Assembly: GCA_944474755.1 (NCBI GenBank)
Contig: OX104123.1
Span: 61,807,898-61,871,897, forward strand
Length of the DNA: 64,000 nt
From: Limnoperna fortunei
Lineage: Eukaryota; Mollusca; Bivalvia; Mytilida; Modiolidae
Direction of reading: 5' to 3'
A model generated the notes under the pieces. The model was given only the letters and a program-made list of their open reading frames with translations, was not told where the DNA came from and did not search any database. Both the position numbers and the translations under genes were made by a program. Below are positions 11,558 to 23,531 of this stretch, piece by piece (the stretch's first letter is position 1; each line of letters opens with the position of its first letter).

Positions 11558-14500
11558 ATGTCATATAATCTAATAACAAATGATACTGTAAAAGAAATAT
11601 TCGATAGACTTAATGGGAATGCAAAGTTAATTCACAAAGCCTTATGTGATCTTGGAGGAGTTGATCAAAAAACTGTTATTGTTGGAAGTTTATACAACAA
11701 AACAAAAAGAATTGTCCACTATATTAAAAGACTGAAAAATTTTAGGAATGAAGAAAAGCTACAAAATTACCTTACGTCACAGTTTAGCTTTCCAAAGTTA
11801 GTTAAAAAACATACTTTGACTAATAATGATCATGATACAACATCAGAACATTGTAATAAACTGAAAAAATCAAATGATTACCACCAGAAAATTAATTAAA
11901 GATTAAAAGAAAGATTACAGAACATCAATGTTTCCAGACTTAATCAAAAAATAAAAAGGCAGTCACATACAATTAAAAGACAAGAAATAATTATAAGCAA
12001 TCTGCGTAAAAAAATAAAGGGAAATGAAAAGTTAAGAATTAGGGAGGATAAGTCTACACAATGAAATTCTTTCAGTAAAATATTAAGTACTCTTACAGAA
12101 GAAATTGATATTCTAAAAGATCAGATTCTCAGTGAAACTAATGAAAGTGACGAAAAAGAGGAAATATTCAACACAAGACTAAACATTAAAGGCAGGCTGT
12201 ACAATAATAAAATTCGTGAAATTTATTACTTTTTCCGAAGTCTAGGTATTTCATTTCAACATTGTGCTCCCGTTATTAAAAAGATTTTTAGTGTATTTGA
12301 TTTAGATATTGGTGAACTACCAAGTACTGGTACTCTATCCAATTTTAGTACAGAGTTAGGTTTAGTCGCTAAGCAACATCTGTGTGAAATTGTACAACAA
12401 GTACAAGATGTAACCTTGCACCGAGATGCCACAACAAAGAAGGGACGGCACTTCTATGGTTTACAAATTTCCAATAGTAACAAATGTTTCACTGCAGGAA
12501 TTCGTGAAGTGAAAGATGCAAAGGCCACAACATATGCCGAATGCACAAAGTCAGTTATTAAAGATTTAAATAAATTTGCAAACACTTCAGACCAGTTCCA
12601 AATCTTTAAAAAAGTTTGAAATTTCACGACAGATCGAAGTGCTACAGAGGCAAAAATAAATTCTATATTAAGTTCAGAAATCAGTAAAGCCTATTCACCT
12701 TAAAAAAAAACATCTTTAGATCTACTTTCAGCGGCTATTTCATGTTCATCTTCATCTCCTACAGCAGAATATTTAAAAATTGAATCATTTAAATGTGCCG
12801 TCCATCCATTATTGCAATTTGCGGAAGTTAGTGAAAAGGAAATATTTAATTTAGAATGTGACTTTAATGTTACAATTGAAAAGTCTGGAAAGGAAACAGC
12901 AACTGTAAATTTACTGAAATATGTATCTAAACTATTTGATAAAGATGGATCTGGAGATCCTCTTTTAGCATCCATTTACTTAAAGAAAGTTGGTGTTTTA
13001 GATATACCCGTTGTTAATTTCCGTGGCAACCGTTTTAACACTGTATTTTATAATGCTAGAGGAACATTTTATTTAGCTAAACATTTAATTACCGATTGAA
13101 AAAGTTCAAAATCAACTTTAAATTTTATTCAAAATGCTATTGTTATATCATTGGAAAACAAACATTTTCTTTGTATATGTATTTGTGAAATTATTACAGA
13201 ACCATATTGGAAAATAGCTTCAAATGATGAAATTTCAGCAATTGACATGGGCTTCATATACCGCCGATTAATACAGCTTTTAGATTCTTCTTCTCAAAAT
13301 CCACATTTACTTCTAAATAATGAAATTAAGCTATTACCAGGACCTGAACTTTCTTTATCACCAGTTTCAGCTTTATTATTTGCTCAAAATGAAAATTTAG
13401 ATGAAATAACAACACTTATTCTTGGACGTTTGGCAACAGCATTAAAAATTAAATGTGAGAAATTATTTGTTGATTTTTTGGATGGTGGAAAATATTTTCA
13501 ACCATCAGACATTATTATGAACAAGACTAAACCCTGTCCACTAAACAATATTTCAGTAGAAAGATTATTTGCCAGGCTTGACAATAAACTACATAGTGGC
13601 CCATACACAACAGAATCCATAGAAAACTGTTTAATATATTCTTCAAATAACACTGACAAATGGTTGAATGAAAAAAATGAAACAGAAAAGGAAAATATAA
13701 TTAATCTTGCAATAAGTGAAAGGAAAAATGTGTTGGAAATGGTAAAGGTTAATAAAAAACATCTACAAGAACAAAGGTCACAAATTATTGATGAAAGAAT
13801 TGTAAATAAATCTGAAATTGATAGAAAAAGACTACAGCGCAAAAATGATAAATTGAAAACAATAACTGACAACGGTATCTGGAAGAATTTAAATGAAATT
13901 AACACTGAATTAAGCATGTTAAAAACCAAAAAAGATCAGGTGCTGGCATTAAAAAAACAAATTAATATCCACAAAGAGCTTTTAAGTGGAAAGTTTAAAG
14001 AAAAAGCACTTTTCCAATTCAGCGCAAAAGGAAAATTATTTAATGTGGAGCAATTAAAAGAGAATTTACTTAAAATATTACAAGTGAAACAAGACATCGA
14101 CATGGACCTGTTTAAAGATCCAACTACACTAATAGGAAAAAACTTCTGCCATGTCTGGACAGACCAAATAACAAGCCTAGATTCACAGTACAATGGGAAA
14201 GTCCTTTCCTTTGAAAATGATACTTTTAAGGTGTATATATTACTTCATTTGACAGTTTATTAACTGAGAACCCACATCACAGTTTTGTTCTAAGTTTATT
14301 ACACATCTTACCTCTTGGTTCACCATTCCTGCAAAAAAATATAAAAAATAAATTACCTGGTGAATTTTTTGTTCTTCTCAATACATTGACCTAACTAAGT
14401 ACAAGTGTCCGCCAATTGAATATGTTGTTAATCTAATAATTTATTGCATGCTATTTGTTTCTGTTTATTATGGGTATGGTGTAACTTTTGTTTAAATGTG

Positions 14501-15156
14501 TTGCTTTGCAATAATAATTAGCTGGCATATTGATAAAATGAAAACATGAACAATCCATGTTATATATCAGTAGCTTGGTAGGGATGGGATTGAAGGAGCA
14601 TGACATAGTTATTTGTGATTTACATGTACTCTTTTTAAATAGCATTAGTTTTAGTAAAAGCTTGAATACTAATAAAATATTCGTTAAATGCTTTATGTTT
14701 TTTGCAATTATAATTAAGCTTTTATTGCCATTTGCTTATGCTTATGTCTATTTAATTGATGCTAACTTCTCTATATCAAGTTTTTATTAGTGTATAATAT
14801 TTACATTGATTTTACAGGTAAAATACTATGGTGATGACGTTGATGTTAATGATGATGATGAATACCTGTTAACACTAGTAGAATTTACAAGTGACTACAA
14901 AGCAGGAACTTTATACTTTCTTGGTATGTATAACATAAACGATTATGACATTTATTGCAATCATTTAATAATACAGCCAGGTAACTGTTTAGTACAAATA
15001 AATTAATATCAATGAATTAATTTGGAATGTGTTTGCAGTGTACATGAAAATCTGATATTGATATAGGTATACTTTGCAATGAACATTAATTTCATTAATT
15101 TATTCATTTATTTATTTACTTATGTATATATATTTATTTATTTTACAGATAAATAA
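11558..15156 (+). pseudogene. RNase H-fold (DDE/CxxH-type) transposase-like gene, five in-frame stops
   Basis: One frame runs from ATG 11558 to 14230 without any indel but with stops at 11897 (TAA), 12062 (TGA), 12617 (TGA), 12701 (TAA) and 13097 (TGA). A donor (AAG/GTGTAT at 14230) joins an exon at 14818-14923 (VKYYGDDVDVND...) and then one at 15149, giving ...LYFLDK and stop TAA 15154-15156. This gives about 930 residues. Motifs fitting a cut-and-paste transposase are HRDATTKKG (Asp at 12425), TTDRSATE (Asp at 12632), CAVH (12794-12805, the C-x-x-H signature shared by hAT, P, Kolobok and MULE types) and NNISVERLF (Glu at 13559). A charged coiled-coil region follows (residues about 680-830), then a tudor-like C-terminus (YNGKVLSF...FKVKYYGDD). 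The N-terminus has helical and basic segments with no clear zinc finger. The superfamily is unresolved. Confidence 0.6.
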
Positions 15157-16563
15157 AACATTGCAAACAAAGAATTTTTTAACTTATGAAAAACAGACTA
15201 TAAAATAATAAGTGTGGTAAGTAAAATTAGAGTTATATCCCATAGTACACAAAAATACAGATTTTAACTTTGGTTACCTCCCTTTAATCACAATCGTTTT
15301 TAAAATTGAAAATAGAAATGGACATTTTTGATTGGACCATAGACTATCCAATGAAAAATATAGACAGATAATTAAATGGTAAGGACATATAACCAGTAAC
15401 AACAATTTCCATTAGATTATCTTAAATGTCAAAATGTCTATTGAACAGCCTAGTTTTCTCCGTTTAATTATTTAACATTAATCAGTTTATAACAAACAAA
15501 CACATGTTACATTTTTTTAACATAGTAACACTAAAATGTATACCCATATTTATATTAAAAAGAAGGGATATGGAGTAAGTAATCTTGTTTAAGCGGAATT
15601 CTTTGCTAAATGTCGGTAACGCTACATCTATCTATTGAAGCACACAAATGCGGGGTAATCAACAAATTATTAAATAAAATCAGGTGAAGAAATCTAATAA
15701 ATACTGCCATATGTTGCCCGACAAAGACAAGATCTATTTATTACTGAAACAATACCAACAGATACACAAACAGGGTACATCAAGTAATTTGTTAGATACC
15801 CATATTTATCACGTGATTGGGGATGAGTACCTATTTTTAACTTTATAACATACTAAGCCATTAAATACTATAAGGGAGCAACCATTTGATTTTGAGGGGG
15901 GCCTTGGAAGATTTAGATAAAAAAAATTATTTATTTCCATCCTAACTTCGATGGGATTATTTTATTTTTCTGTCATTGTAAAACACGTCTTTTTATTTAT
16001 TTTCAGTTTCCAATGTAATTTTTTCATTCAATTAAGAATTCATTTTTATTTTATTTTCACGTGGCTCAGAATATTTGTTTGTACTGTCATGAAAATGAGG
16101 ATGCAATTATTTATTTCCAAACTCTTCCAGCCCCGCCCCCCCCCCCAAATCAAATGGCTGTCCCCTAATACATGTAGATTTAAAATGATGTCTTATGATA
16201 GACTATAGTATGAAGTATTTGAACTTGAAAAAGCATTGTTTGAAAAGGGATACAGATCATGGATAACTCTTTAAAATGTAACCTTGATAGTAATGAAATA
16301 AATACTTAACCATAGATGGATCCAGGGGGGTGGGGGTGCGATCCCCTTACGTCATAAAATATTTATAATTCCAAGGAATTTTTTAGGACATGATGGAAAA
16401 TTGGGGTCCAGGACCCCTTTTTGAAAATTATGGGTTGCCAGAAGATGAAGAACATTTTCTATTCTTTTTTGTACAAAGATTTGCATGTTAACTCATTTAA
16501 AGAAAATGAACACATCCAATGAACTGATCTGTATCCTAGAAATATATGATCAACTACTACTAC
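15157..16563. other. No gene recognised; low-complexity C run and degenerate repeats
   Basis: AT-rich 3' flank of the transposase-like gene. A C run occurs at 16133-16146. A GC-contrasting patch at 16313-16440 (GATGGATCCAGGGGGGTGGG ... GGGGTCCAGGACCCC) looks like a common short invertebrate repeat also represented near 56570-56720. No coding sequence is supported. Confidence 0.4.
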
Positions 16564-16578
16564 TGAAAAGTTAATTGA

Positions 16579-16880
16579 CTGATTGATTGTTTGTAGTTTA
16601 AAGTCCAGCAAGCAATATTTCAGCTATATTCAGGACATGAAAATTACAATTTTTAAATTATTAGTATTTTTAAATTAGTAGTACTTCATTCCTCCCTTTT
16701 ATACTAAAACGTGATCTCATACAATAATATGAGAATATATACAGATAAAAATGGTAGTTAAAACAATAAAAAATATGAATCATCACAACTAATAGTGAAA
16801 TTAAATTTTGTTAAATAAATTAATTTCTTTTAAGAACTTTAAAATTGTGTCACCTGCGACAGTTTTAAATAAATTAAAAA
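16579..16880 (-). repeat. LINE 3' untranslated region and tail
   Basis: On the minus strand this ends CCTGAATATAGCTGAAATAT, then TGCTTGCTGG and a short CAAT repeat. The same block, with small changes, ends the copies at 18682, 41540, 41700 and 42145. The ATAGCTGAAA-ATTGCT-GTTAAAC core recurs in the SINEs and the 0.5-kb element. Confidence 0.8.
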
Positions 16881-16886
16881 ACGTAC

Positions 16887-18145
16887 CTAACGAATAGAAA
16901 CGTTCCCGAATTCGGGTCGTGGCTCATTGTTTAAAATATAACTATATGTCGTCCTGTTGTGACCATGACGACACCCTGTTAAAACAACTTGGTCTCTTCG
17001 ACCTCTAAAACTTTTACAATTACTTGTGTGCAGTAGTGGCTGGATCTCATGAAGTTTATTATGAACTTGGAGATCCCAACCACTCTGCCACAAATTAGAA
17101 ATATATTTAAAAATCAACGCTTTAAAATCAGTAAAAGGAATATTACAGTTAATGATAGTATTCTTTAGGGCATTTTTAGCCTCCTGATCCACGACTGTGT
17201 TTCCACGGATTCCGACATTACTGGGAATCCAGAATAAGATAACCTCTTTTCCCAAAGCAACATGAGATTTGTAAATTTGAATAATTTTTAAAATATAAGA
17301 ATTTTTAAGTTTGAAATTTTCAATAGCCAGTAAACAAGACAGGGAATCGGAGCAGGCAATAAATTTGCATTTGTCTGACGAAGCAACTATTTTCATCGCA
17401 AGAAGAATAGCTTGCGCCTCTGCAGTAAATACAGATGAGACAGACGGAAGGCGGCGAGTTTCAACACGCTCTCCGCAGACAGCGGCCGAGGCGACTTTAT
17501 CACCGTCTTTTGACCCATCTGTGTAAATAGTACCATAGTCAGGGTAACAGGATTTAATTTCTGCATAATGTTGTTGTATTACTAAATAGTTTGTGTCGCA
17601 CTTTTTATGTTTTCTTAGATCATAAATAAATATCGGTTTGGGGTTTAACCACGGGGGATAATGTGGAATTTCGATTGCAGCAATTTCATCTACATTTATA
17701 CCGGAATTTTTCAAATGAGATTTAATTCGGAGGCCAAAAGGTTGAATTTTGTCTGGATGTTTTTCGAAAATGTTTTGATAAAGAGGTTTCAAAAAACACA
17801 GTCGTGGGCGGGGTTTCCAGGATATGCCTTTAATTTGGTTGCATATTGCAAAGCGAGCTTTATTCTTCTTTGATATAAAGAAGGCTCGCCTGCTTCTACA
17901 TATAAACTCTCAAAAGGTGTGGTTCTGAAAGCTCCAAGGCATAGTCACAATCCTTAATGGTGTATAGTATCAAGGATTTTGACATATGACTTGCAAGCAG
18001 AACCATAAATAAAGCAACCGTAATCCAATTTAGATCGAACCAGCGATCTATATAGATTAAGTAAAACATCGCACTCAGCACCCCAGTCGGTGCTGGCTAC
18101 GACTTTTAAAATATCTAATGCTTTAATGCATTTATTTTTTAACAT
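16887..18145 (-). pseudogene. Outer LINE: RT C-terminus plus RNase H fragment
   Basis: Residues run from LKNKCIKALDILKVVAST (RT thumb region, 18145 downward), through a frame break near 17890, into an RNase H domain open from 17792. The RNase H active-site residues are visible: YTDGSKDG, FTAEAQ, CSDSLS and GNTVVDQEA. It removes template RNA during target-primed reverse transcription. The C-terminus lacks the Cys/His knuckle seen in the sister copy (CVPCNSP...KHVLMDC at about 19060) because about 90 bp are deleted between two GAAT microhomologies. It therefore ends EPRPEFGNVSIR. Confidence 0.75.
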
Positions 18146-18161
18146 TTTGATATGGGTTAGA

Positions 18162-18669
18162 TTGATTGATTGATTAATGGTGTTTAACGCCCGAGCAGCA
18201 ATATTTCAGCTATATTCAGGCGATGAACATGAAATGGATGATAAAATGAACATAAAATGATGAATGAAAATGGGATGAGACACAAGGAAAAATAGTGGTA
18301 ACGGATTTTAGATTGCCACTGGCAAATGGGAGGATGGATAGGGTCGGACAATTTAGCCTCTTGTAGCGGGATCGAAATCCCTACTCATAGCGAATACTAC
18401 AGCAGCGTTCTTTAACGTGCGAGGAACGTGGCATTTTTCCCAACACGGTGCACTAATATGGTTTGCGGTCAGGTTTTCCGTATTTGGCCTGACAACCCCA
18501 GCTTGCCAGGGGTACCCCATTCAACCACCTGGGGCACACATCCCAGTCGGTCTTTAGGCAAATCGACCTGACACGCCGGTCAGGGTACTGGGCGCCATTT
18601 AGTCGCCTTTTACGACAAGCTAGCGCGACTGCGGTCTATTCTTTTAGCCACCCGGATCCCGCACGGGGC
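18162..18669 (-). mobile_element. 0.51-kb non-autonomous LINE-associated element, copy 1
   Basis: On the minus strand it starts GCCCCGTGCGGGATCCGGGT and ends GCTCGGGCGTTAAACACC with a CAAT-type tail. The flanking direct repeat is GATATGGGTTAG (18149-18160 and 18670-18681) and continues into the neighbouring GATT repeats. It has no reading frame of note. It contains AAAAGGCGACTAAATGG and a Pro-tRNA-unlike head, so it is not an obvious tRNA SINE. Its first 20 bases resemble the LINE's first 20, and the last 45 match the LINE tail. A second copy is at 42543-43056. Confidence 0.8.
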
Positions 18670-18889
18670 GATATGGGTTAGATTGATTGATTGATTGATG
18701 TTTAACGTCCAGCAAGCAATATTTCAGCTATATTCAGGACGTGAAAATTATAATTTTTAAATTAGTAGAACGTCATGCCTCCTTCTTATACTAAAACGTG
18801 ATCTCATACAATAATATGAGAATATACACAGATAAAAATGGTAGTTAAAACAATAAAAAAAATATGAAGTATCACAATTAATAGTGAAA

Positions 18890-20236
18890 TTAAATTTTAT
18901 TAAATAAATTAATTTCCTTTAAGAACTTTAAAATTGTGTCGCCTGCGACAGTTTTAAATAAATTAAAATACGTATCTGCACTATAGAAACGTTCCCGAAT
19001 GTGGGCCACGTCCACACAGTCCATCAAGACATGCTTAATGGTGTATGGACTGTTGCATGGCACACATTCGGGTCGTGGCTCATTGTTTAAAATATAACTA
19101 TGTGTCGTCCTGGTATGACCAAGACGACATCTTGTTAAAACAACTTGGTCTCTTCGACCTCTAAAACATTTAAAATTATTTGTGTGCAGTAGTGGCTGGA
19201 TCTCATGAAGTTTATTATGAACTTGGAGATCCCAACCACTCTGCCACAAATTAGAAATATATTAAAAAATCAACGGTTTAAAATGGGTAAAAGGTATATT
19301 ACAGGTAATGATAGTATCCTTTAGTGCATTAGCCTCCTGATCCACGACTGTGTTTCCACGGATTCCGACATGACTGGGAATCCAGAAGAAGATAATTTCT
19401 TTTCCCAAAGCAACAAGAGATTAGTAGATTTGAATAATTTTTAAAATGTAAGGATTTTTAATTTTGAGAAATTTTCAATAGCCAGTAGACAAGACAGGGA
19501 ATCGGAGCAGACAATAAATTTGCATTCGTCTGACGAAGCAACTATTTTAATCGCAAGAAGAATAGCTTGCGCCTCCGCTGTAAATGCAGATGAGGTAGAC
19601 GGAAGGCGGCGAGTTTCAACACGCTCTCCGAAGACAGCGGCCGAGGCGACTTTTATCACCTTCTTTTGACCCGTCTGTGTAAATAGTACTATAGTCAGGG
19701 TAACAAGATTTAATTTCTGCATAATATTGTTGTATTAATAAATGGTTTGTGTCGGACTTTTTATGTTTTTTTAAATCATAAATAAATATCGGTTTGGGGT
19801 TTAACCACCGGGGATTATGCGGGATTTCGATTGCAGCAATTTCATCTAAATTCATACCGGAATTTTTCAAATGAGATTTAATTCGAAGGCCAAAAGGTTG
19901 AATTTTGTTTGGATGTTTTTCGAAAATGTTTTGATACAGAGGTTTGAAAACACAGTCGTGGGCGGGGTTGCCAGGAAATGCCTTTAATTTGGTTGCATAT
20001 TGCAAAGCGAGCTTTATTCTTCTTTGATACAAAGAAGAATCGCCTGCTTCTACATATAAACTCTCAACAGGTGTGGTTCTGAAAGCTCCAAGGCATAGTC
20101 GCAATCCTTGATGGTGTATAGTATCAAGGATTTTGACATATGACTTGCGAGCAGAACCATAAATAAAGCAACCGTAATCCAATTTAGATCGAACCAGCGA
20201 TCTATATAGATTTAAGTAAAACATCGCATTCAGCAC
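18890..20236 (-). pseudogene. Inner LINE: RNase H and C-terminal Cys/His knuckle, frame-broken
   Basis: From 20236 the frame gives the RT thumb (LNLYRSLVRSKLDYGCFIYG) and connection. It then breaks near 19640 into the RNase H core (FTAEAQAILLA, VCSDSLSCLL) at 19722-19441. A further break precedes 19249-18890, which carries CVPCNSPYTIKHVLMDC, a CCHC-type knuckle found at the end of I-group ORF2 proteins. The order of pieces matches the outer copy at 16887-18145 almost residue by residue. Confidence 0.75.
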
Positions 20237-21150
20237 CCCAGTCGGTGCTGGATACGACTTTTAAAATATCCAATGCTTTAATGCATTTATCTTTTAACAT
20301 TTTGATATGGGGTAGAAAGGTTAGCCTTAAATCAAATATGAGACCAAGAAAAGTAGTTTCTTTTACAATTTTGATAGGATTATTATGTAATTTTAATTCG
20401 GGGTCAGGATGCATCTTTCGTTTATTACAAAAATGCATCCCAACGGTTTTTGCAGTGGAGAATTTAAAACCATTTTCCATTGCCCATTTCTCTATTCTAT
20501 TTAAACATAACTGCAGTTGACGTTCAATATTATTCATGTTTTTTCCTCGGTAACATATGAGGAAGTCGTCAACATAAAGAGAACCATCAATATTATCTTT
20601 TAAAACTTGAGCAAGGCTATTAATTTTGATACTAAATAAAGTGACAGAAAGGATGCTTCCCTGTGGAACACCCATTTCCTGTTCAAAAGGGTCCGATAAA
20701 GTAGAATTGACCCTAACTTTAAATTTTCTGTCAGATAAAAAGTTTGAAATAAAGGTAGGAAGTCTACCTTTCAACCCCATATCAAAAAGATCTTTTAAAA
20801 TACCATATTTCCATGTTGTGTCATACGCTTATTCTAAATCGAAAAAGATAGACACAACATGCTCATTTTGTGCAAAGGCGTTTCGAATATACGTTTCGAA
20901 ACGTACAAGATGATCTATGGTACTTCGCCCTTGTCTGAAACCACATTGAATATTAGAAAGTAGATTGTTGGATTCTAAAAACCAGACAAGGCGATCATTG
21001 ATCATCCTTTCCATGGTTTTACAAAGACAGCTTGTGAGGGCTATAGGCCGATAGTTTGACGCTTCAGAGTGATCTTTTCCTGGTTTTGGAATAGGCACAA
21101 CAGTGGCCATTTTCCAAATAGATGGCAAGTCACCCGTTTCCCAAATGTTG
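20202..21150 (-). pseudogene. Inner LINE: reverse transcriptase domain, frame-broken
   Basis: From about 21150 it reads WETGDLPSIWKMATVVPIPK and YRPIALTSCLCKTMERM (RT motifs 0-1), then CGFRQGRSTIDHL (motif 2) and FFDLE followed by a stop and AYDT (motif A, around 20830). The next frame from 20780 carries MGVPQGSILSVTLFS (motif B) and SLYVDDFLICY (motif C, catalytic YVDD). The motif A interruption is a single stop within DLExAYD. The domain synthesises cDNA at the nicked target. It is inactive here as written. Confidence 0.8.
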
Positions 21151-21737
21151 TTAAGAAGAATAGCGTCCTCACAGCTGTCATCGAACCATGGTTTACTAGG
21201 ATGTTTTGGATTTGTCGAGGTCTTAGGAGTAGTTTCGTCAGCAATTGAAATAAGTGTTTCATTGAATTTTAAAATTGGATCAGAAATAGTTTCAAAAGTA
21301 TCAGAGTTAAGTCGCTCTATACAGATTTGTTCAAATAGAGGCCAATTGGCCTTGCCAAATTTATACCGAGCGACTCGTTCTGTGTTTGAAGAGTGTAAAG
21401 TTTGCAAGATAATGGGAAAGTGATCACTGCCACAGAGATCGTCATGGACTTTCCATGAGAAATCGGGCAACAGAGAAGGATCTGCTATTGTAAGATCAAT
21501 AGCCGAATATGATCCATTCCCAGGATGTAAATATGTATTTGATCCATCATTAAAAATACACAGATCTTCCTGATTCATTAAGCCTTCAATAATTTTACCT
21601 TTATCGTTTAATGTGTTACTGCCCCATAAAGGGTTGTGTCCGTTGAAGTCCCCAAGTAATATATAAGGGGCCGGAAGCTGATCAGTAAGATGTTTCAACT
21701 GATTTAAATTTAATGAAGAATTTGGAGGGATATACAC
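21151..21737 (-). pseudogene. Inner LINE: APE-type endonuclease C-terminal part
   Basis: The visible catalytic elements are LLGDFNGHNPLWGS (Asp/Asn of the APE fold), SAIDLTIADP and GSDHFPIIL (Ser-Asp-His). The N-terminal quarter of the fold (the NxQG and E motifs) lies further upstream in broken sequence (22050-21740). This domain nicks target DNA to prime reverse transcription. It is nearly identical to the copy at 23966-24616. Confidence 0.8.
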
Positions 21738-22079
21738 AGAGCATAAAGTAATTGTTTTGTCTAAAGATATTCTAACAGCAACCGCCTGAAGAACAGTGTC
21801 GAGATCTACAGGGCTATGTAGAACTTGGTCTTTTACAAGAATGGTAGAACCGCCAGCAGCTCTATCATTCTATTCTACATATGTGCTGTATATAGAGTAG
21901 TTTTTTAAAGATATGTTATCACTTCGTTTTATGTGGGATTCTTGGAGGCAAAATGCAACAGGAAGAAAGGCTTGAACTAATAGAGTAATTTCAAGAAAAT
22001 TAATCTTAAGACCTCGACAATTCCATTGTATTAATGTATCCATTATGGTCTGCGAATAGGGGAATAGTTGACAGTTCTT

Positions 22080-23184
22080 TTGGGGCTATTCCGCCGGTTT
22101 CTGCTGGGGACCTACTTTTAGATCCAGTATCTGGGGTAGTGTATCCATGGGATCGCCCCAGATAGTAGTGTCTAGATGATCTAGACTTCCAAACCTGTTG
22201 TGGACCTTAATGGGATCCCTCAGCAGTTTTGGAGTACGATCTCCTTTTTGATTTGAGTTTTTATTTGAATTTGAATTGGAGTTAGAAGATTTTGTATTTA
22301 AATTGGACTTCATATTTGAATTTGTTTTTGGGCTGCTTGAAGAATTAGTTGAGGATTGAGAGGGTGTTTAAGACGTAGTAGATGCCGAAGGCGTAGAAGT
22401 TTGAGATGCCGAAGTTTTTCGAGATGATGTAATTATTTTATCAGTGGTTTGAGCCGGTAGTCTTGTTGGGTCTTTTTGATTTATTGGCCAGGTGATCATA
22501 GTTTGCGTTTCTGATGTTACATAAACGCGTTTGATCACACTGGCGTATGATGTAGCAGAAGATGATGGATTACTCGCCGAACTGTACTGACGACGAGCCT
22601 CAGGGTAGCTGATGTTTTTTTTCAATTTTTAATTTTTGAATGTCCTTCTCTTTTCTAAAGTGTTGACAGTCTTTTGAGGAGGACATGTGGGCTTCACCAC
22701 AGTTAGCACATTTAGGAGTTTTAGTGCAGGTAAAACCCTCATGTCCTGGCTCTGCACATCGAAAACATACGAGTGATCCCCTACACTTACCTTTTCCGTG
22801 TCCGAATTTCTGACATTTAAAGCAGCGCACAGGGTTGGGAATGTATGCGCTGACTTTAATGTTTTGGAGACCGATTTTGATAGATTGGGGGACAGTTGGG
22901 GTGTTGAAATTCAGAAGGAAGGTGTTCAGTTTAACCTGAACACCATGTCTGTTGGCAATAAATCTTTTAACTTTTGTAATTCCCTGAGGTTGCAATTCCG
23001 TGCAAATTTCCTCGTCAGTAAGTTCGGCGAGATCATCGTCACGATAATGAATGATTCGTTGACTTGAGTTTAATGTCCTATGGGGGGAGGCCGAAATTTC
23101 TAAATCTATAATTTTGGTTAATTTAAGTAAGTTCAAGGATTGATGTTCCTCTATAAAGCTGAGGAAGCTTTGCCCTTCAGCCAC
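22080..23184 (-). pseudogene. Inner LINE: ORF1 (gag-like) with three zinc knuckles
   Basis: The 23184-22600 portion holds knuckles CFKCQKFGHGKGKC, CFRCAEPGHEGFTC and CANCGEAHMSSSKDC, preceded by a basic RNA-binding-type region (KVKRFIANRHGVQVK). The Ser/Thr-rich tail continues in shifted frames to about 22080 (YPEARRQYSS, SASQTSTPSAS, then a KNSNQKGDRTPKLLRD segment). ORF1 proteins of this group coat the RNA and take it to the target. The first residues (MAEGQSFLSFIE) derive from leader sequence fused by a deletion to the ORF1 body. Confidence 0.75.
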
Positions 23185-23531
23185 CGCCTTCTTTGTGAAT
23201 CCTTAAAGGAAGCTGTCTATCAACTGGTTAATACATTTCATGGAATAGTTTGAAAAGAAATAAATGTAATAGAAAAGCTTAAATGAGAAGGATTCACAAA
23301 GGACAGGACGTGACATGCCGATTCATCGAAGTCAGGGCTAACTCGATTTCCCGTCTAGAAAAAGTAAGGATTCAGTATGTTATCGGGACCGTTTACCCGG
23401 CCTACTGAAGTCCCGTCCTGTAATCGACACGGGTCGCAACACACGGCAAGTGTTGCCTCTGTTAGCAGACTCTTACTGCAGGCTGAGGAAGCCGTGGGCC
23501 TATTTTCCTGTGCCCCGGGTCCCACACGGGG

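Larger units (their letters stand above)
18682..23531 (-). mobile_element. I-group LINE, inner near-complete copy with deletions
   Basis: The 5' terminus (CCCCGTGTGGGACCCGGGGC) is at 23531 and the 3' tail at about 18682-18697. Order on the minus strand: leader 23531-23190, ORF1 23184-about 22080, endonuclease 21737-21150, RT 21150-about 20240, RNase H 20236-19270, Cys/His knuckle 19249-18890. Two internal losses relative to its relatives are visible. The N-terminal part of ORF1 is missing (FLSFIE joined to EHQSLN), and the linker between endonuclease and RT is missing (SCEDAI joined directly to LLNNIWETG). Several frame breaks exist, so this copy cannot make full-length protein. Confidence 0.8.

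Noticed and set aside
13498..14193. Minus-strand frames of 143 and 85 codons opposite the transposase-like gene
   Set aside because: Leu/Phe/Ser-rich antisense of a Lys/Glu/Asn-rich coiled coil. There is no domain, and the sense strand carries the motifs.
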